NCBI GenBank assembly: GCA_012934845.2
Contig: WNNJ02001396.1
Coordinates: forward strand, 204,320-268,319
DNA: 64,000 bases
Direction: 5' to 3'
Source: Pomphorhynchus laevis
Taxonomy: Eukaryota; Acanthocephala; Palaeacanthocephala; Echinorhynchida; Pomphorhynchidae
In this document: positions 1-13,600 of the stretch, piece after piece
Layout of the letters: each line of letters begins with the position of its first letter
Numbering within the stretch: position 1 is the stretch's first letter
Position numbers and translations under genes: made by a program
Notes under the pieces: generated by a model
Seen by the model: the letters and a program-made list of their open reading frames with translations, nothing else
The model's database searches: none
Told to the model about the DNA's origin: nothing

Positions 1-530
1 TCTATTGTTATTATTAACATTTATTGTACGATTATAGTATTTTTTATTACAATAACTGTCTATTATACAACTTAGTCTATCATAGTCGTTAATTAATTTT
101 TGATTTATTGAACACATGATATCTTTAGAAAAACTTCTTATATTTACATAAAGATCTTTTAGCTTATTATCACTTAAAAGTTGTTTTAACATTTCTAATT
201 GTTCATTTATATACATATCTTTTTTAATATTTTTAACTCTATTTTTCCTATTCCTTTTATCACCATGACTTCTTGGTTTGCGTTTAACCGGATTATTATA
301 ATATAGTTGTTTATTATGTATTATACTACTTCTTATATTTGAAGATATCAACTGTGAATATACTTGTGGGGATATATTAATATTAATATATGATATCACA
401 TGATATCTTTAGAAAACTTATATTTACATAAAGATCTTGTAGCTTATTATATTTTAAAAGTTGTTATAATATTTATAATTGCTTATATATTTTTTAATAA
501 TTTTAAGTCTATTTTTCTTATTCCTAAATA
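1..530 (-). mobile_element. Penelope-like element fragment (GIY-YIG C-terminal part and linker)
   Basis: Read on the minus strand, about 1-330 is the same sequence as 51120-51440 of the Penelope-like element on the right side of the window. It encodes the lysine/asparagine-rich end of the GIY-YIG domain and the linker that follows. In this copy the frame stays open from the endonuclease end (about position 330) to position 1, with no stop, whereas the right-hand copy is frameshifted here. The reverse transcriptase would lie beyond the left edge. A second partial copy of 114-250 follows at about 397-530, in the same orientation. Tandem partial copies are usual for this class. Assignment rests on similarity to the right-hand copy. 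Confidence 0.75.
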
Positions 531-1487
531 AATAATCTCTCAAATTTTCTATTATTTCTATATTACACAATTATTTAATTAAAAAACAATTATTTAATTT
601 AACTTTCCAATTTCAGCGTTCTATCTAAGCGATATCATTATATAAGCGATAATATACAATCAGAGACGTCTAATCAAAATGAAGAGCAGATTGGTGATCG
701 TTTGAAAAACACCGTTTAAGATTTAATTTTGGTACTTTTCATGTTTTATTAAAATGAACAGTTTATTTTTATAGAATAAGAATTATGTACAATTTTATTA
801 TAGCTACTAAAATTTCTTCTATTATTATTTAAATAATAATTAATTAATATAAAATATAAAATATTTTTTAAAATATTATAAAACATTTAAATAAAACATT
901 TAATTTTGTTTCATAAATTATTTTATTTCTAGCAAATAATTATTCACTCTCTTCTATTTGTAAAATAGAAGAGAGTGAATAATTCCTAATGAATAAACAA
1001 TCAATTTTAAATGGAATAATAAATTGATAAATAATTGCTTAATATTAACATTTCAACAGCAGCGTAGATACGATGAACTTGCGGGCTGGTCAGCGGTGAT
1101 CCGGCAGAGTATTTTTCTTAAGTTTATGACCCTTATGCCTTGAATTCCTAAAGGCTATAAAAGGCAATTTAAAATTTTATAATACGTATTATAAAAATGC
1201 GATGATGCAAAGATCGCTCAGGAATTCATTAAAAAATCATCTCTACAGCGGTTCGATAAAGCGGCTCGAAATTAAGTATTCCTCGCTATTTTAAATTTAC
1301 AGTGAAATACTTTAGGCAATAAACTTAAATATCTCTAAATTATTTACACTTTCAATAACGGCATCTAAATAATCAATAAATAGGCATCATTAATGAAAAA
1401 CTGTAGGAAAAACAATAATGAAATAGAAAACTGCGCCTTTTGGAGATAAGAGGTACACAGTAAAATGTAAGATTAGCAGATTGCTGA

Positions 1488-1635
1488 TTATACTACGTAT
1501 TTGTTGAATACACACGGATGACTACAACCTGAAGGGCAACGTCTCTTCTTCGCGAACCACAATTTCACATGATCCATGTGTCCACCATGAGAACACACAA
1601 TGCACGATATATAAATACCCTTCACTGGTTGACGA
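1488..1635 (-). CDS. WDR24: WDR24 exon 14 (second zinc finger, stop codon)
   Basis: The acceptor is CGTTTAG and the TAA stop is at 1488-1490. It completes the ILC of exon 13 and adds VKGIYISCIVCSHGGHMDHV and CPSGCSHPC. The C-x2-C, H-x2-H and C-x3-C ligands of the WDR24 RING-like end are intact. Confidence 0.9.
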
Positions 1636-4600
1636 CTAAACGACAAAAATATTTGATTTACATTTCAAAATTTAAGCGATTTTTAAAATATTTATTATAA
1701 CTCAAATAGCAAGATTACAAGTCATCTTCTACAACATGTGTACAAATACGAATCAATTACCGTAAACTCTCATTGGTGTCATTTAATTATCGATTTTATT
1801 AATAGGTAATTATAAATTAAATTTATTTTTCATATATTAGTTTTTTTAATGTTGGCTGACGGTTACTCGACTCGTTTTATTGACATTTAGATTGAGTGAA
1901 CATACTATTCGTTTAACATTTTGCAAATTTAATTGAAATCATTTCAGATTACAAATTAAATCATCATTGGTAGGTGAAAGTGCCACCTTCAATTTGAAAA
2001 CCTACCTACTTTTAAAATTAATTGCTATTTTCAAACTAGTCACATGTATTTTATTTCCTAATTTTAAGTTGATTTACCTGGGCAGTAATTGTTACTATTG
2101 GAATTTTGATGACTATTTTATTCTGCGCGTTGTTTCAATCCTATCTATAAGCTAACAGCAGTACCCTACATTTCAGTATTGATGGACGTTATCAGCTAGA
2201 TATTCAATACCTACGTTTCATGTTTCGGTCCTTTAAAGTTGGCTGACGATCATTCGACTCGTCTGCTTTTATTGACAATTAGATTTAGTGAAATACTATT
2301 CATTTAAAATACTACCTTCAATTTGAAAACGCAACCCTTAATCCTATCTATAAGCCAACAGCAGTACGCTACATTTCAGTATTGATAGACCTCATCAGCT
2401 ACTGATCCAATACCTACGTTTCACGTTTTGGTCCTTTTAATGTTTACTGACGATCACTCGACTCGTCTGCTTTATTGGCAATTAGATTTAGTGAAAGATT
2501 TTCTTACAATTTGCAAATTTAGTTGAAATCATTTCAGATTACAAATTAAATCAGCGCTGGTAGATGAAGGTTCAACATTCAATTTAAAAACCTACCTATT
2601 TTTGAAATTAATTACTATTATTTCCTAATTTTAAGTTGATTTACCTATGCAGTCATTGTTACAATTGAAATTTTGATGACTATTTTTATTCTGCATGCTA
2701 CTTTAATCCTATATATACGCTACATTTCAGTATTGGTGGATCTCATCAGCTACTGATCCAATGATCCATCTACTGATCTATTTAATCCAACGTGCAGAAT
2801 TAAAATAGTCATAAAAATTTTAATAGTAGCAATGACTGCACAGGTATACCAGTTTTAAAATATATTCATTTAGGTCGAACAAATAATAAATTATTATTTT
2901 TTAAATAAAAAATTTAAAAAATAATACAAAACATTTGCTGATTGATTAAATAACTTACGAATAAAACACTGAAATATTTTCTTTAAATTAAATCTTTCTT
3001 GAAATGCATCCAGTATATCAGGGGTGTTGTGAGCCAAAGTTAACAAAATACATGATGGATCATTGATGGATCCATCAATTACTATTATCAAAATAGTCAT
3101 CGACTATTTTGATAATTTCCGGCTAACGAATATAAATTGATTCCTTTTATTTTTAAATCTGGTATTTTCTTAAATGTACCAGTGGAGATCAGATACGTCT
3201 TATTGAAAATTTGAATATTAAAATTTCAAATATTTAAAATTTAAAGATTAAAGAATTTGAAAATTGTAAATTTGTAAGGCCATAATTCATGTAATATTTT
3301 AATGCATAATATTTTAATATTAATGCATATATTTTAATGCATAATGTTATATTAAAATATTAGTAAAATATTTTCATAACTTTAAAAATCAATAATTTAG
3401 TGTGAGGTCTATCTATTTATAGACGATTAAATAAAAATTGAACAAATAGTTTTAAAACATAAAAAAATTCAATATTTAATTTTATAATTAAATGATTTTC
3501 ATCGTTTTCAAAACTCAAATAGATCTCACTTAGGTGTGAGGTTCATCGATTTATAAATGATTTAAAAAGTTTAGAAAATAATTTAAAATTAATATTTTTT
3601 TTTAATTTTGAGATCTATTTTAATGGATTCTAGTAAGCGTGATTGTCGTTTAACACGCGTACACTACTTTTGGTAGTTATCCGTATTTTTAACTTAAAAG
3701 CATAAAAATTCATTTTTAAAAAATAGTTACTTCGTAAATTCTTTTCATTTTTTACTCCGTATTTGTAAAGCCTGTTTCCAATAGTCGATTAAAAAATTAT
3801 TAATTAAAAAGTGATTTTTGAAATTTGTAAACTTAATTGAAGGCAATAGTTTTCGGTAACAATAATTTAAATTAATCAAACACTAGTTTTCAACTTACCA
3901 CAGTATACATTTTACAGATGTGCGGCAATTATGGCACGCGTAAGATGACGATGAGCTGTTGTGTTTTCCATTTGAGAACGAACGACCGCATTTCATGCAT
4001 TGTAAACGGAGTAAAGCCTGTTCGCAATCCTGTAGTGTAAAATTATCCTCGATTTCATTGTAGTAATCAAGCTCATCGGTATTCATGTGCCTAAGAGAAC
4101 CCTGATTATCTTCTTCAGAGAAGCGTAAATCACCCGAACTTCCTTCTATACCATTATTTTCTAAAACCAGTTGTTTAAAAAATCACATATATTATTAGAA
4201 TACCGTATTTTGGGTTTGGGATATGATCCTGGTATATATTGGAATTGAGTGAGGAATCAATAATATACTGCAAATTATTTTCATATTTTAGAATTTCCCT
4301 TGCGTAGCATATCATATTACAACGCATTAACAATTCTTAAATAAAATGCAATTCAGAAATATATTTTAAAATTAAATTTTACATTTATAAATATTGTAAT
4401 TAGCTATAAATATAAGAATTTTTATTTTAACTTTATGCTTCGATCCACTGAATATTGTAACAGAGCCCATTATTTTCAGAATAATTTGATTAGACACTGT
4501 CAGCGAAACCAAAGCGAATACATTTCACAGTGGACATATCGCCATTGATACGATGTGTGCGCTTGCATCTAATATATAGGACAGCTGGGCCGTTTATACA

Positions 4601-7600
4601 ATGCGTGCGTTTACATTTCATTTAGGACAGTCGAGCAGGCTAGATAATGTTCGAATTGAGCAGATTCGAACTTTGGACCGCTTATCTGATTTCCTTTAAT
4701 TAGATAGTCTCAGTATGAGTTGTTCATATTGTTAATTCACCGCATATGGAGTGAACAACTCCCTCATCATAAGCAGTATGGACAACACCTGATTTTGTAG
4801 AAGGCTAATTAACTAATCGTCTTATATCAGCAGTCAAAATAACCCTTTTTGGGCTATCTCAAATCTCTCCAGTAACCCGACGATGGACTGAACAAAAGGA
4901 ACACAAATCGGCAAAGGGTTAATGAGGCATGTTTTCTTGAAACAGAAACATTGAATTAAGAAATAATATGAAAAGCAGCAGCTAAATAAACTAAAAAGCG
5001 AACGACGTCGAAGATAGAAAATTGAAAGAATTTGAAAGCCAGTAGTTTATAGTTGATCGTGAATTTGAAGTTATCGCTGTCTGAAGCCAAATAGTTGTTG
5101 TATAGTAATGGCGAAAAGGTATCAACTTCTAAAGGATTCTAGACTTTATGTAAACACGTAGAAGTTTATTTCGCTAACTGGGAAGGAACTAGACTTAGTG
5201 AAAAAGATAAGTCGGTTTGGTCTGGAAATAGTCGGAGCCACCTCTTATCGTTATCCTTGTACTCTACTTTTGAATCTAAGTTGTACCTTGAAAAACAGTT
5301 ACTGATGAAAATGATGTAGGCAGGTGTAGGGAAATTTTCAGGTCCAGGATGTAAATTGGAAGTGTTGAAGTGTGACCTAGTAACAAAGATTCTTGGGTTC
5401 CTGTGAGTTTAAGTCAAAATAAAGACTAAAGGAGAAAGCTTGACTGATGTGTGATCATTAAAATTATCATAAATATTCTAGGGATAAGATCAATGATTGA
5501 TTTTATAATAATGTAACCTGATCCGCGCTACGACTTTATATTTAGAACACTTGTGAATGACTTAAACTCCTAGAGAAAATAAGCTGTCAATTAATCACTA
5601 TTTTGTAGTGTATAAAATTCGTAAAAGATTGTGAGGCATATCAGTTAAGCCTAAACGTTGTGTGATGGTACGATGTGAATGAGTGACATATTTATAACTT
5701 AAATGACGTTTTGCAAGCTACATCCGAGAGAACTTTACTCTATTACTATAAGTTAAATAAGAATATAAGTTAATTATCTTTCTTGCCCAAGTAATTGTTA
5801 CAATGTGTGGTTTTAATTCGATGGAATCCTCGAATTGCTTCGAGAACATCTGTCGTGCGAGAAGACATCTGACAGAATAAGCTTGTTTGCCAGGCAACAA
5901 ATAACTCAGAGTAGGATTTTGATAAGTACCGAGAAGCAAATAAAGTTACAGCCTTAGCACTTACTGAAGCAAAGAAGGAAGTAAAATCGAACGGGGTAAA
6001 GTGAGCGTCCCGCTTTTCTCTTTATGCTGGTTTACAAATCCATTGCTCCAATATTGAACTGCCAAATGCGTAACTCAGAGTAGGATGTTGATAAGTACCG
6101 AGAATCAAATAGAGCTACAGCCTTAGCACTTACTGAAACAAAGAAGGAAGTAAAATCGAAAGGGGTAAAGTGAGCGTCCCGCTTTTCTCTTTATGCTGGT
6201 TTACAAATCCATTGCTCTAATATTAAACTGCCAAATGCGGATTTTGTATTTTATCCATAATGCTACGGTGAATGTGTATTGCATTCATTTAAATAAGTGG
6301 TTCTCAATAAGCAATATCGTTCCCCAAGGAAGGGCAAATTTATATCAAGAGAGGATGATTATTTAGTCCAATAATTATTATACAAATAAAAATATTCAAT
6401 TAGCATACTGGATAATTGTTTAAGTGCTATTGTTTAATTTAAGTTTAAATTAAATATTAATTAGTTCAGAGGTAATGTATGTATATACAAGTAACATCCG
6501 GTGTATTGCGGAAACCTTTGCATACTATATAATGATACCTTTTAAGTCAAAATCGTTCAATAAATCATTTATTCAGAAGAAAAAATCAACATTGATATAT
6601 TTTCATGACGTATGCCCGTTATATTGATGATAATTATAATATGGCTGAAGAAATGCCTTTTACAAAGTATCTAGAGAGCAATAATAGTGAATTGGCAATT
6701 TTCGATACTTTTGAATCGTGAAATAAAAAATAAAATATTTTATTAAAATATATTTTTCATTCATGACATTTACGAAGTTCCATCCATGACAGTTAAGCAT
6801 AAAGGATTTATTGCTTATTTGAAGGAAAACCTATTCTAGCCATACATTGCGTTTTAAATAGACATGATATGTTGCTACAAACCCTAATTTAGCATTAAAT
6901 GAAAACTTTAGAAAGAATAATAATTTACAAAATTCGTGAGCTATAGAATTATAGCTTTCTTTGTGATAATATTAGCATTTATTGAAACTATTTAGAAAAG
7001 GATGAACTGGAGAGTAGAAATGATGATTTATTTTTATTTGAAATTGATTCATTGATGTTTGATCTCTTCGGATGTTGCATACATTCTTCCGTCGATAAAA
7101 TACAAGAAGAATTGATCGAATTAAGAGAATAAGTACAAATTTAATAAATGATGAATAATTGTAATTGTCGGAAACATCGAAAATGTTATACCCTGCTACA
7201 GAGATGACAAAGCTATTATTATACTTTCTACTTCATAAGCCTCACATCGAAAAACACAAATTCCAAGGTTCACGTTGAAGTTATTCCGCACGCTACTTCA
7301 ATCCTATCTATAAGCCAGCAGCAGTTAGCTACATTTCAGTATTGGTGGACCTCATCAGCTGGGTATTTAATATCTACGTTTCACGTTTCAGCCCTTTTAA
7401 TGTTAAAATGATCTTTTAATGTAAAAACATTGGAAGAACATTAAACATCGAAAAACACAAATTCCAAGGTTCACGTTGAAGATAATAAATTAATTTATAA
7501 TTTCATAATTGAATTACAATTAATTGTAATTCAATTAAGGAATTACAGATTATATTGCCTTTAACAGTTTAACCTTAACAAGTGTGTGTATTCTCAATTA

Positions 7601-10600
7601 TCAAATTAAATTCGCTACTTTCAATTCTCAGTAACTGCAAACCTACAATTTGCTTTGCATTCTAATGTTTTAAGTCAATTAAATAGTTAATTAATAATTA
7701 ATTATTTAGTAAATTAATTTAGTAAAATATAAGATTATAAATTATCAGATTAAAATTGTAATTGCAAAAAATTACATTAAGCATTTACATTTTTAATAAA
7801 TGTTTACAAATATTTAAATTTTGATGACGATTTAAATTCTGCACGCAACCTTTAATCCTATCTATAAGCCAACAGCAGTACGCTACATTTCAGTATTGAT
7901 AGACCTCATCAGCTACTTATACAATACCTACGTTTCACGTTTTGGTGCTTTTAATCTTGGCTGACGATCACTCGACTCGTCTGCTTTTATTGGCATTTAG
8001 ATTTAATGAAAGATTTTCTTACAATTTGCAAATTTAGTTGAAATCATTTCAGATTACAAATTAAATCAGCGCTGGTAGATGAAGGTTCAACATTCAATTT
8101 AAAAACCTACCTATTTTTGAAATTAATTACTATTATTTCCTAATTTTAAGTTGATTTACCTATGCAGTCATTGTTACAATTGAAATTTTGATGACTATTT
8201 TTATTCTGCATGCTACTTTAATCCTATATATACGCTACATTTCAGTATTGGTGGATCTCATCAGCTACTGATCCAATGATCCATCTACTGATCTATTTAA
8301 TCCAGCGTGCAGAATTAAAATAGTCATAAAAATTCATTTAGGTCGAACAATTAAAATAGTCATATATTCATTTAGGTCGAACAAATAATAAATTATTATT
8401 TTTTAAATAAAAAATTTAAAAAATAATACAAAACATTTGCTGATTGATTAAATAACTTACGAATAAAACACTGAAATATTTTCTTTAAATTAAATCTTTC
8501 TTGAAATGCATCCAGTATATCAGGGGTGTTGTGAGCCAAAGTTAACAAAATACATGCAACAGAGGGTAATTGTCCCTTAAAGAAAATCAAAAATAAGATG
8601 CATTAATTTTATCCTATTAGCAGCATTCAAATCTTGAATAACAATGCATTACAATATATTTTATTCCAAAATGCGATTAAATTATGACATCACAACATTC
8701 GGAGCATCGAATGTTCGAATGAAACATTAAATTCTTCGAATAAAAATTCTTATAGCATGTACATCATTACACATCATGATATCAATTATTAGGAATTTAA
8801 TTTAAAATAATAAATTATTTATCAATTTATTAATAAAATTAATTAATTTATTAATTTATCAAAACACTATCATGCAAATGACTTTTAAAATACAAAATAA
8901 TATTTTGCGTATTTTTTAGTTGACGATTATTCGATTTGTCTACTAATTTCATAGTTTCAATAAATTAAAAGCTTCGCTTTTCACATTTTACAGATTAAAT
9001 TGAAATACTGAATGATTTAAAATTGAAAAATTAATTTTCAAATTAAAAATGTATTTGTAATAGAACGTTAAAATTCTTTACCTACAATTAAATATTTTAA
9101 TAAAAATAAGTGTTGGTATTTATCTTAAATTTATTAAATTAGTAAAAATTAACAAAAATGATTTTACAAATCTTATCAATGATTTGATAATAAAATATTC
9201 AGATTTTTTGATTTAATTCCAAAGTGACTGATTGGTTAGTAATTATTTACGTAAGTCACTAAATAAAAATGTCGATTTTAAATTATAAAAATTATAACAA
9301 ATATATAAAAAAATGTCAAGTACTTACAATATCAACTAGTGAGTTAAGCTTATTTTCAAAGTAATGGATATATACGTATGATGGAACTGGCGCATTATAT
9401 GCTTCAATTGTCTTTTTATTCTTTCCCGCAGACAATAAGTTGAGAAGAGCAGAGCTTGCACTACGAGAACTGTGAACAGTTGAGTCCTTTTTATTCCAGA
9501 AGTTGCTTAAGAGTAAAATGTCCATTTATTAAAACACATGACACGAACATTTTAGTTCTAAATTTAATGTTCCATAATATAATATATTCCTTAATATATC
9601 AACATTGGAGTTTATTTGAGTGTACTCAATGTAATACTAGGGTGTGCATTGGAGTGCAGTGTTACTTAATATAACCTTTTGATGTAGTTTCTTAAACATT
9701 TTTATTTGAAAACTTTTTGTTCAAAATTTGCTTTTCAAAATGTGCTAAAACAAAGTTTTCGGAGGGGGTAATTCATTGGGACATAATCGAATTTTTGTAG
9801 TCTAAAATATAAAGACTAAAGTTTAGTAACCATTGTATGACGCTTTATACATTAAGTATTAAGATAAATAGTTCAAGTTTATATATAAGATAAACAGTTC
9901 AAGTTGAAATGATAAGTAGCTCAATTTATCTTTATCAAGACAAATAATTCAGGTTTGACACTCGCACGGTTATATTAGAACAAATAGAAATAATTTTAAA
10001 GTAAATTTTTAATTTTTAATAATTTTAATTAATTAATTAAATTAATTTTTAATAATTTTAATTAATTTTAACCTAAATTTTCCGCAAATTATGGTTACAT
10101 CAAATGAAATATAATCAGTAGATATTTGGTTTTATATTTCGATTTTAGAATTTACTAAATCCAAAATTTGCATTTTGTATCGATCTACGTTTGTTCCGCT
10201 GAAGTTTGATATATAAAAAGGTTCTCTTCGCAAGTTGCTGCTCGTCCTGTCACTTTCTGCTTTCGGGTGATTTGAACCTTTTAAATATAGATTGGGATTA
10301 ATGTGTGCATCCAGCAACTGTTATGGAACTAAAAAACAATTTTATGATTTCCTAGTCATTGATTTACTTGTTCAGCATGTTCTTAGAAGCCTACTTGTGC
10401 ATCTGGGCCAAATAAAGTCTTAGACCTTGTATTTACCCAGCGCATTGGCGATATCGTAAATTTAAATTATGATCCTCCGATTGGCAGTAGTTATCATTGT
10501 TTTCTTTTATTAGAATTCCAGTCTAGTCCGTGACAATTCTATACCAAATTCAGTGCTAAAAAAAGAGCTTGATCTGAAGTAAGTAGTTGTGATTTGTTGT

Positions 10601-13600
10601 CGACATTTTGCAATATTAATCATGATAATCTACATTGTTCTAGTGCGACTAATTACCTACTGTCGTGAAACGCTAAGCTACTGCAAATATCTGATAGTTT
10701 TGCTTACTTAGTCATGTATGAGCTCAATCCTCTAGTCCGCCTTGGTTTGATCAATAACTGCAATCGGTCATAAAATCTAATAATAAACTGTGGTGTCAAT
10801 CAAAGTATGACTCTTATCTCAAAGTCGATTATAATTATGCTCACAATCTTTGCAATAGAATAAAAAGCAAAATGTTGTGGAATCGATGATTAATTCACAA
10901 AATATTTTCTAATGCGAATCTGAAACCATGATAATGTTAATTCAGCACATAAAATCACTACAAATATTTACAAAAAGGTGTTTTTATTACAATTAATAAT
11001 ATACAAATTATTAAAGTTAACATTTAATTATATTAAATTTTATTAAAATGTAATTATGTACATATAAGAAGAAAAATTTGAAAAGGTTCAAACACAACAT
11101 TGCTTAATTATAAAGTATAATCCATACATACCTGAATTCTGGTATGTTGTCTGTAGTGAAATCGTCAATAAAATCTTTGCTACTAACGAATTCGTCAAAA
11201 ACGGTTTTTCGCCTTATTGGTACGTATGAATCCCATGGAATCGTAACAGATGAATCATCGTACTAATTTTTAAAGCAATACAAGTAATTAGAACTGATCG
11301 CTTAAATACAAACATGATCTGTGAGTATTTCTTGTGGATAATGAGCACGGCCAGGATACGCACCGACTGGCCTAACGATGCCATTATCGAATTGCCATTT
11401 GATTTCACAATCTTCTTGAAGCAAATCAAAAGCTCTTGGGTGGGCAAAAAACCTTCTTGGATTCCATTCATCGTCATTTACTTTAGATTCACTTTTACAA
11501 TCATTTAAGGATGTTTCCCATATAAAATCACTTGTTGATTGTTGCTTAGTATCAGCGACTGCAGATTTACCGCGAATCGTTTTATTTTTAAATCGATTAT
11601 TATCGTCATCGGTATTACGATCGCGGCTAACACGACTTTGCTTCTGATGTTTATTGCTTATTCGTACCAAGTCTACAATGTTTGTAAGGATTCGCCACAC
11701 TAGCGACACCTTCAAAACAAAATCAAATTCAAATTAAGTAATTTTACTAGATTTCATATTCCAATAAATGGAAAAACAAATTTAAAAGCAGTGGGTGTAC
11801 ATTTTATAACATTTGTCATAGGAAACACAAAATTACTTGTTCAAATGTGAGTTCTTTAAAGAATTGCATCCAAAGTGTTACTAAATGGGGATAAAAGTGA
11901 CATTCACTTAGGTAAAAATGAATTATTCCTTATTTTACACATTTTTATTGCCTGCCGCAATAAAAATGTGTTCGGATAAAATATGTTCCTTGTTCTAACA
12001 AAACTATAAAAAAGAAGACAGGGGGTAGTGCTGTATGGGAATTGATTCCAAATCCAGCAAATTAGAGCAATTCAGTTGGATGAGAGACTACCGATAATGC
12101 AAATTCTACATTGCTGATGGGTTTGTCAGATACCAACATGGATATAATCTCTTTCATGATTTACGTTTTTGCCCAGAACTTTTGTCAAAAACCAAAGCAG
12201 TTGATATATTGAAAAATAGATGAACTTCTGTGAAGAAAAGCCTATATGGTCTAAATGTGTTGATTATGTACAAAAGGCACAACTGCGATGACGAGGAAGA
12301 TGCCAGTTTTGCGAGTAGTAGTTAATAATAGTGCCGGGACAATACACGTTGTCAATAACAAATAGAGAACAATTAGTTTTCAAACGTATGTGTTCTAAAC
12401 ACTATGCGGTTTTAAAACGAATCACGTCAATGGTTAACTTTGTAAAAAAACCAAGCTTAGACATTTTCTCAATTAAGCGATTCATATAACTTAGATAAAA
12501 CTTAGAATGTTTCTTGGTGAAAACCCTGAGCTCATCTCTTCTTCACATTGAAGAATATATAAGTTTTGCTGCTTATTTGGCAGATATGTTTGGCAAAGTA
12601 AATGGACTAGATTTAGCACTACAAGGGAAAGAAAGTAAATTAAACTCCGAGCTTTTGAACATGATATATTATTGTGATCAAAATATATTATTCGGGGAAT
12701 ACTAAAGTATTTCTATGTTTGAATGAATACATTGCAAATAAGTAAATCTCTATTTTAAACACAGTAAAAAAGGTTGTGTTTGAACAACTAGATGGATAAC
12801 TAAGTTTTTTAAATATTTTCTGTATTTGAATGAGACTCACAGATATGATGGGATAAGAATGCCATTCTTCAATTTATTAAAATTGATAAAATTTATCACC
12901 TTACATTAGGAATCATTAAAAAACTAATTGATATAAGATCAGATGCTTTACTGATATTTAAATATAATTTAAAATAGTCTCTCCGAGTTTTATATAAGAA
13001 GATAACAAGAATATACAGTTTTACCTTTGTGTCACGGTGTTTTTAGGAATAAATTTCTGGGGTTGCAAAGTATAAAAATTCAGGAAGCACTTATTAATTC
13101 AATCAAAAAATGTCATCGAGCTTAAATAATACTAATACCTATGTTAAGAATTATGTGCAAGAAGTCATCGCATAAAGGTTTTCACGTAAATGTTATTCAT
13201 CGGTATAGACAATTAAGAAATATTCATAATATTCTATATCAAAAACATTTTGAATATCTCGTGGATTCCAAATCTCTCATTTGTATATTTAACTTATATA
13301 TAATAATTATATATAAAAAATATATATTTATTTTTACGTGGCAAATGCGTGCCGCCGCACGCTTACATGACCACAAAAAGAAATCTAAGTCATGTGTCGA
13401 GAAGGTGAAAACGGATGAGGTATTTGAATGTAATAAAGGAGCGAGCGCCGCGGACGTCGATAGGGAGCTTATTCCAGGCGAGTGTGGCAACGATGAGGAA
13501 ATATCGGAGGCTGTAGTTGTTGAAAAAATTGGGCACGTGAAGAGGGAATTACACGAACGCAGCGATAGAGAGAGGTGGGGCGAGTGTCGTGTAAGAAAAG

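Noticed and set aside
2894-3100. Minus-strand ORF as a functional WDR24 exon
   Set aside because: It is the incomplete duplicate of exon 12, without acceptor and out of order; the exon at 8461-8575 has both splice sites.
10132-10317. Possible extra WDR24 exon (61-codon minus-strand ORF)
   Set aside because: Its only usable acceptor does not fit the phase of exon 10, while exon 10 joins exon 11 in phase; the region is antisense to the RTE remnant.
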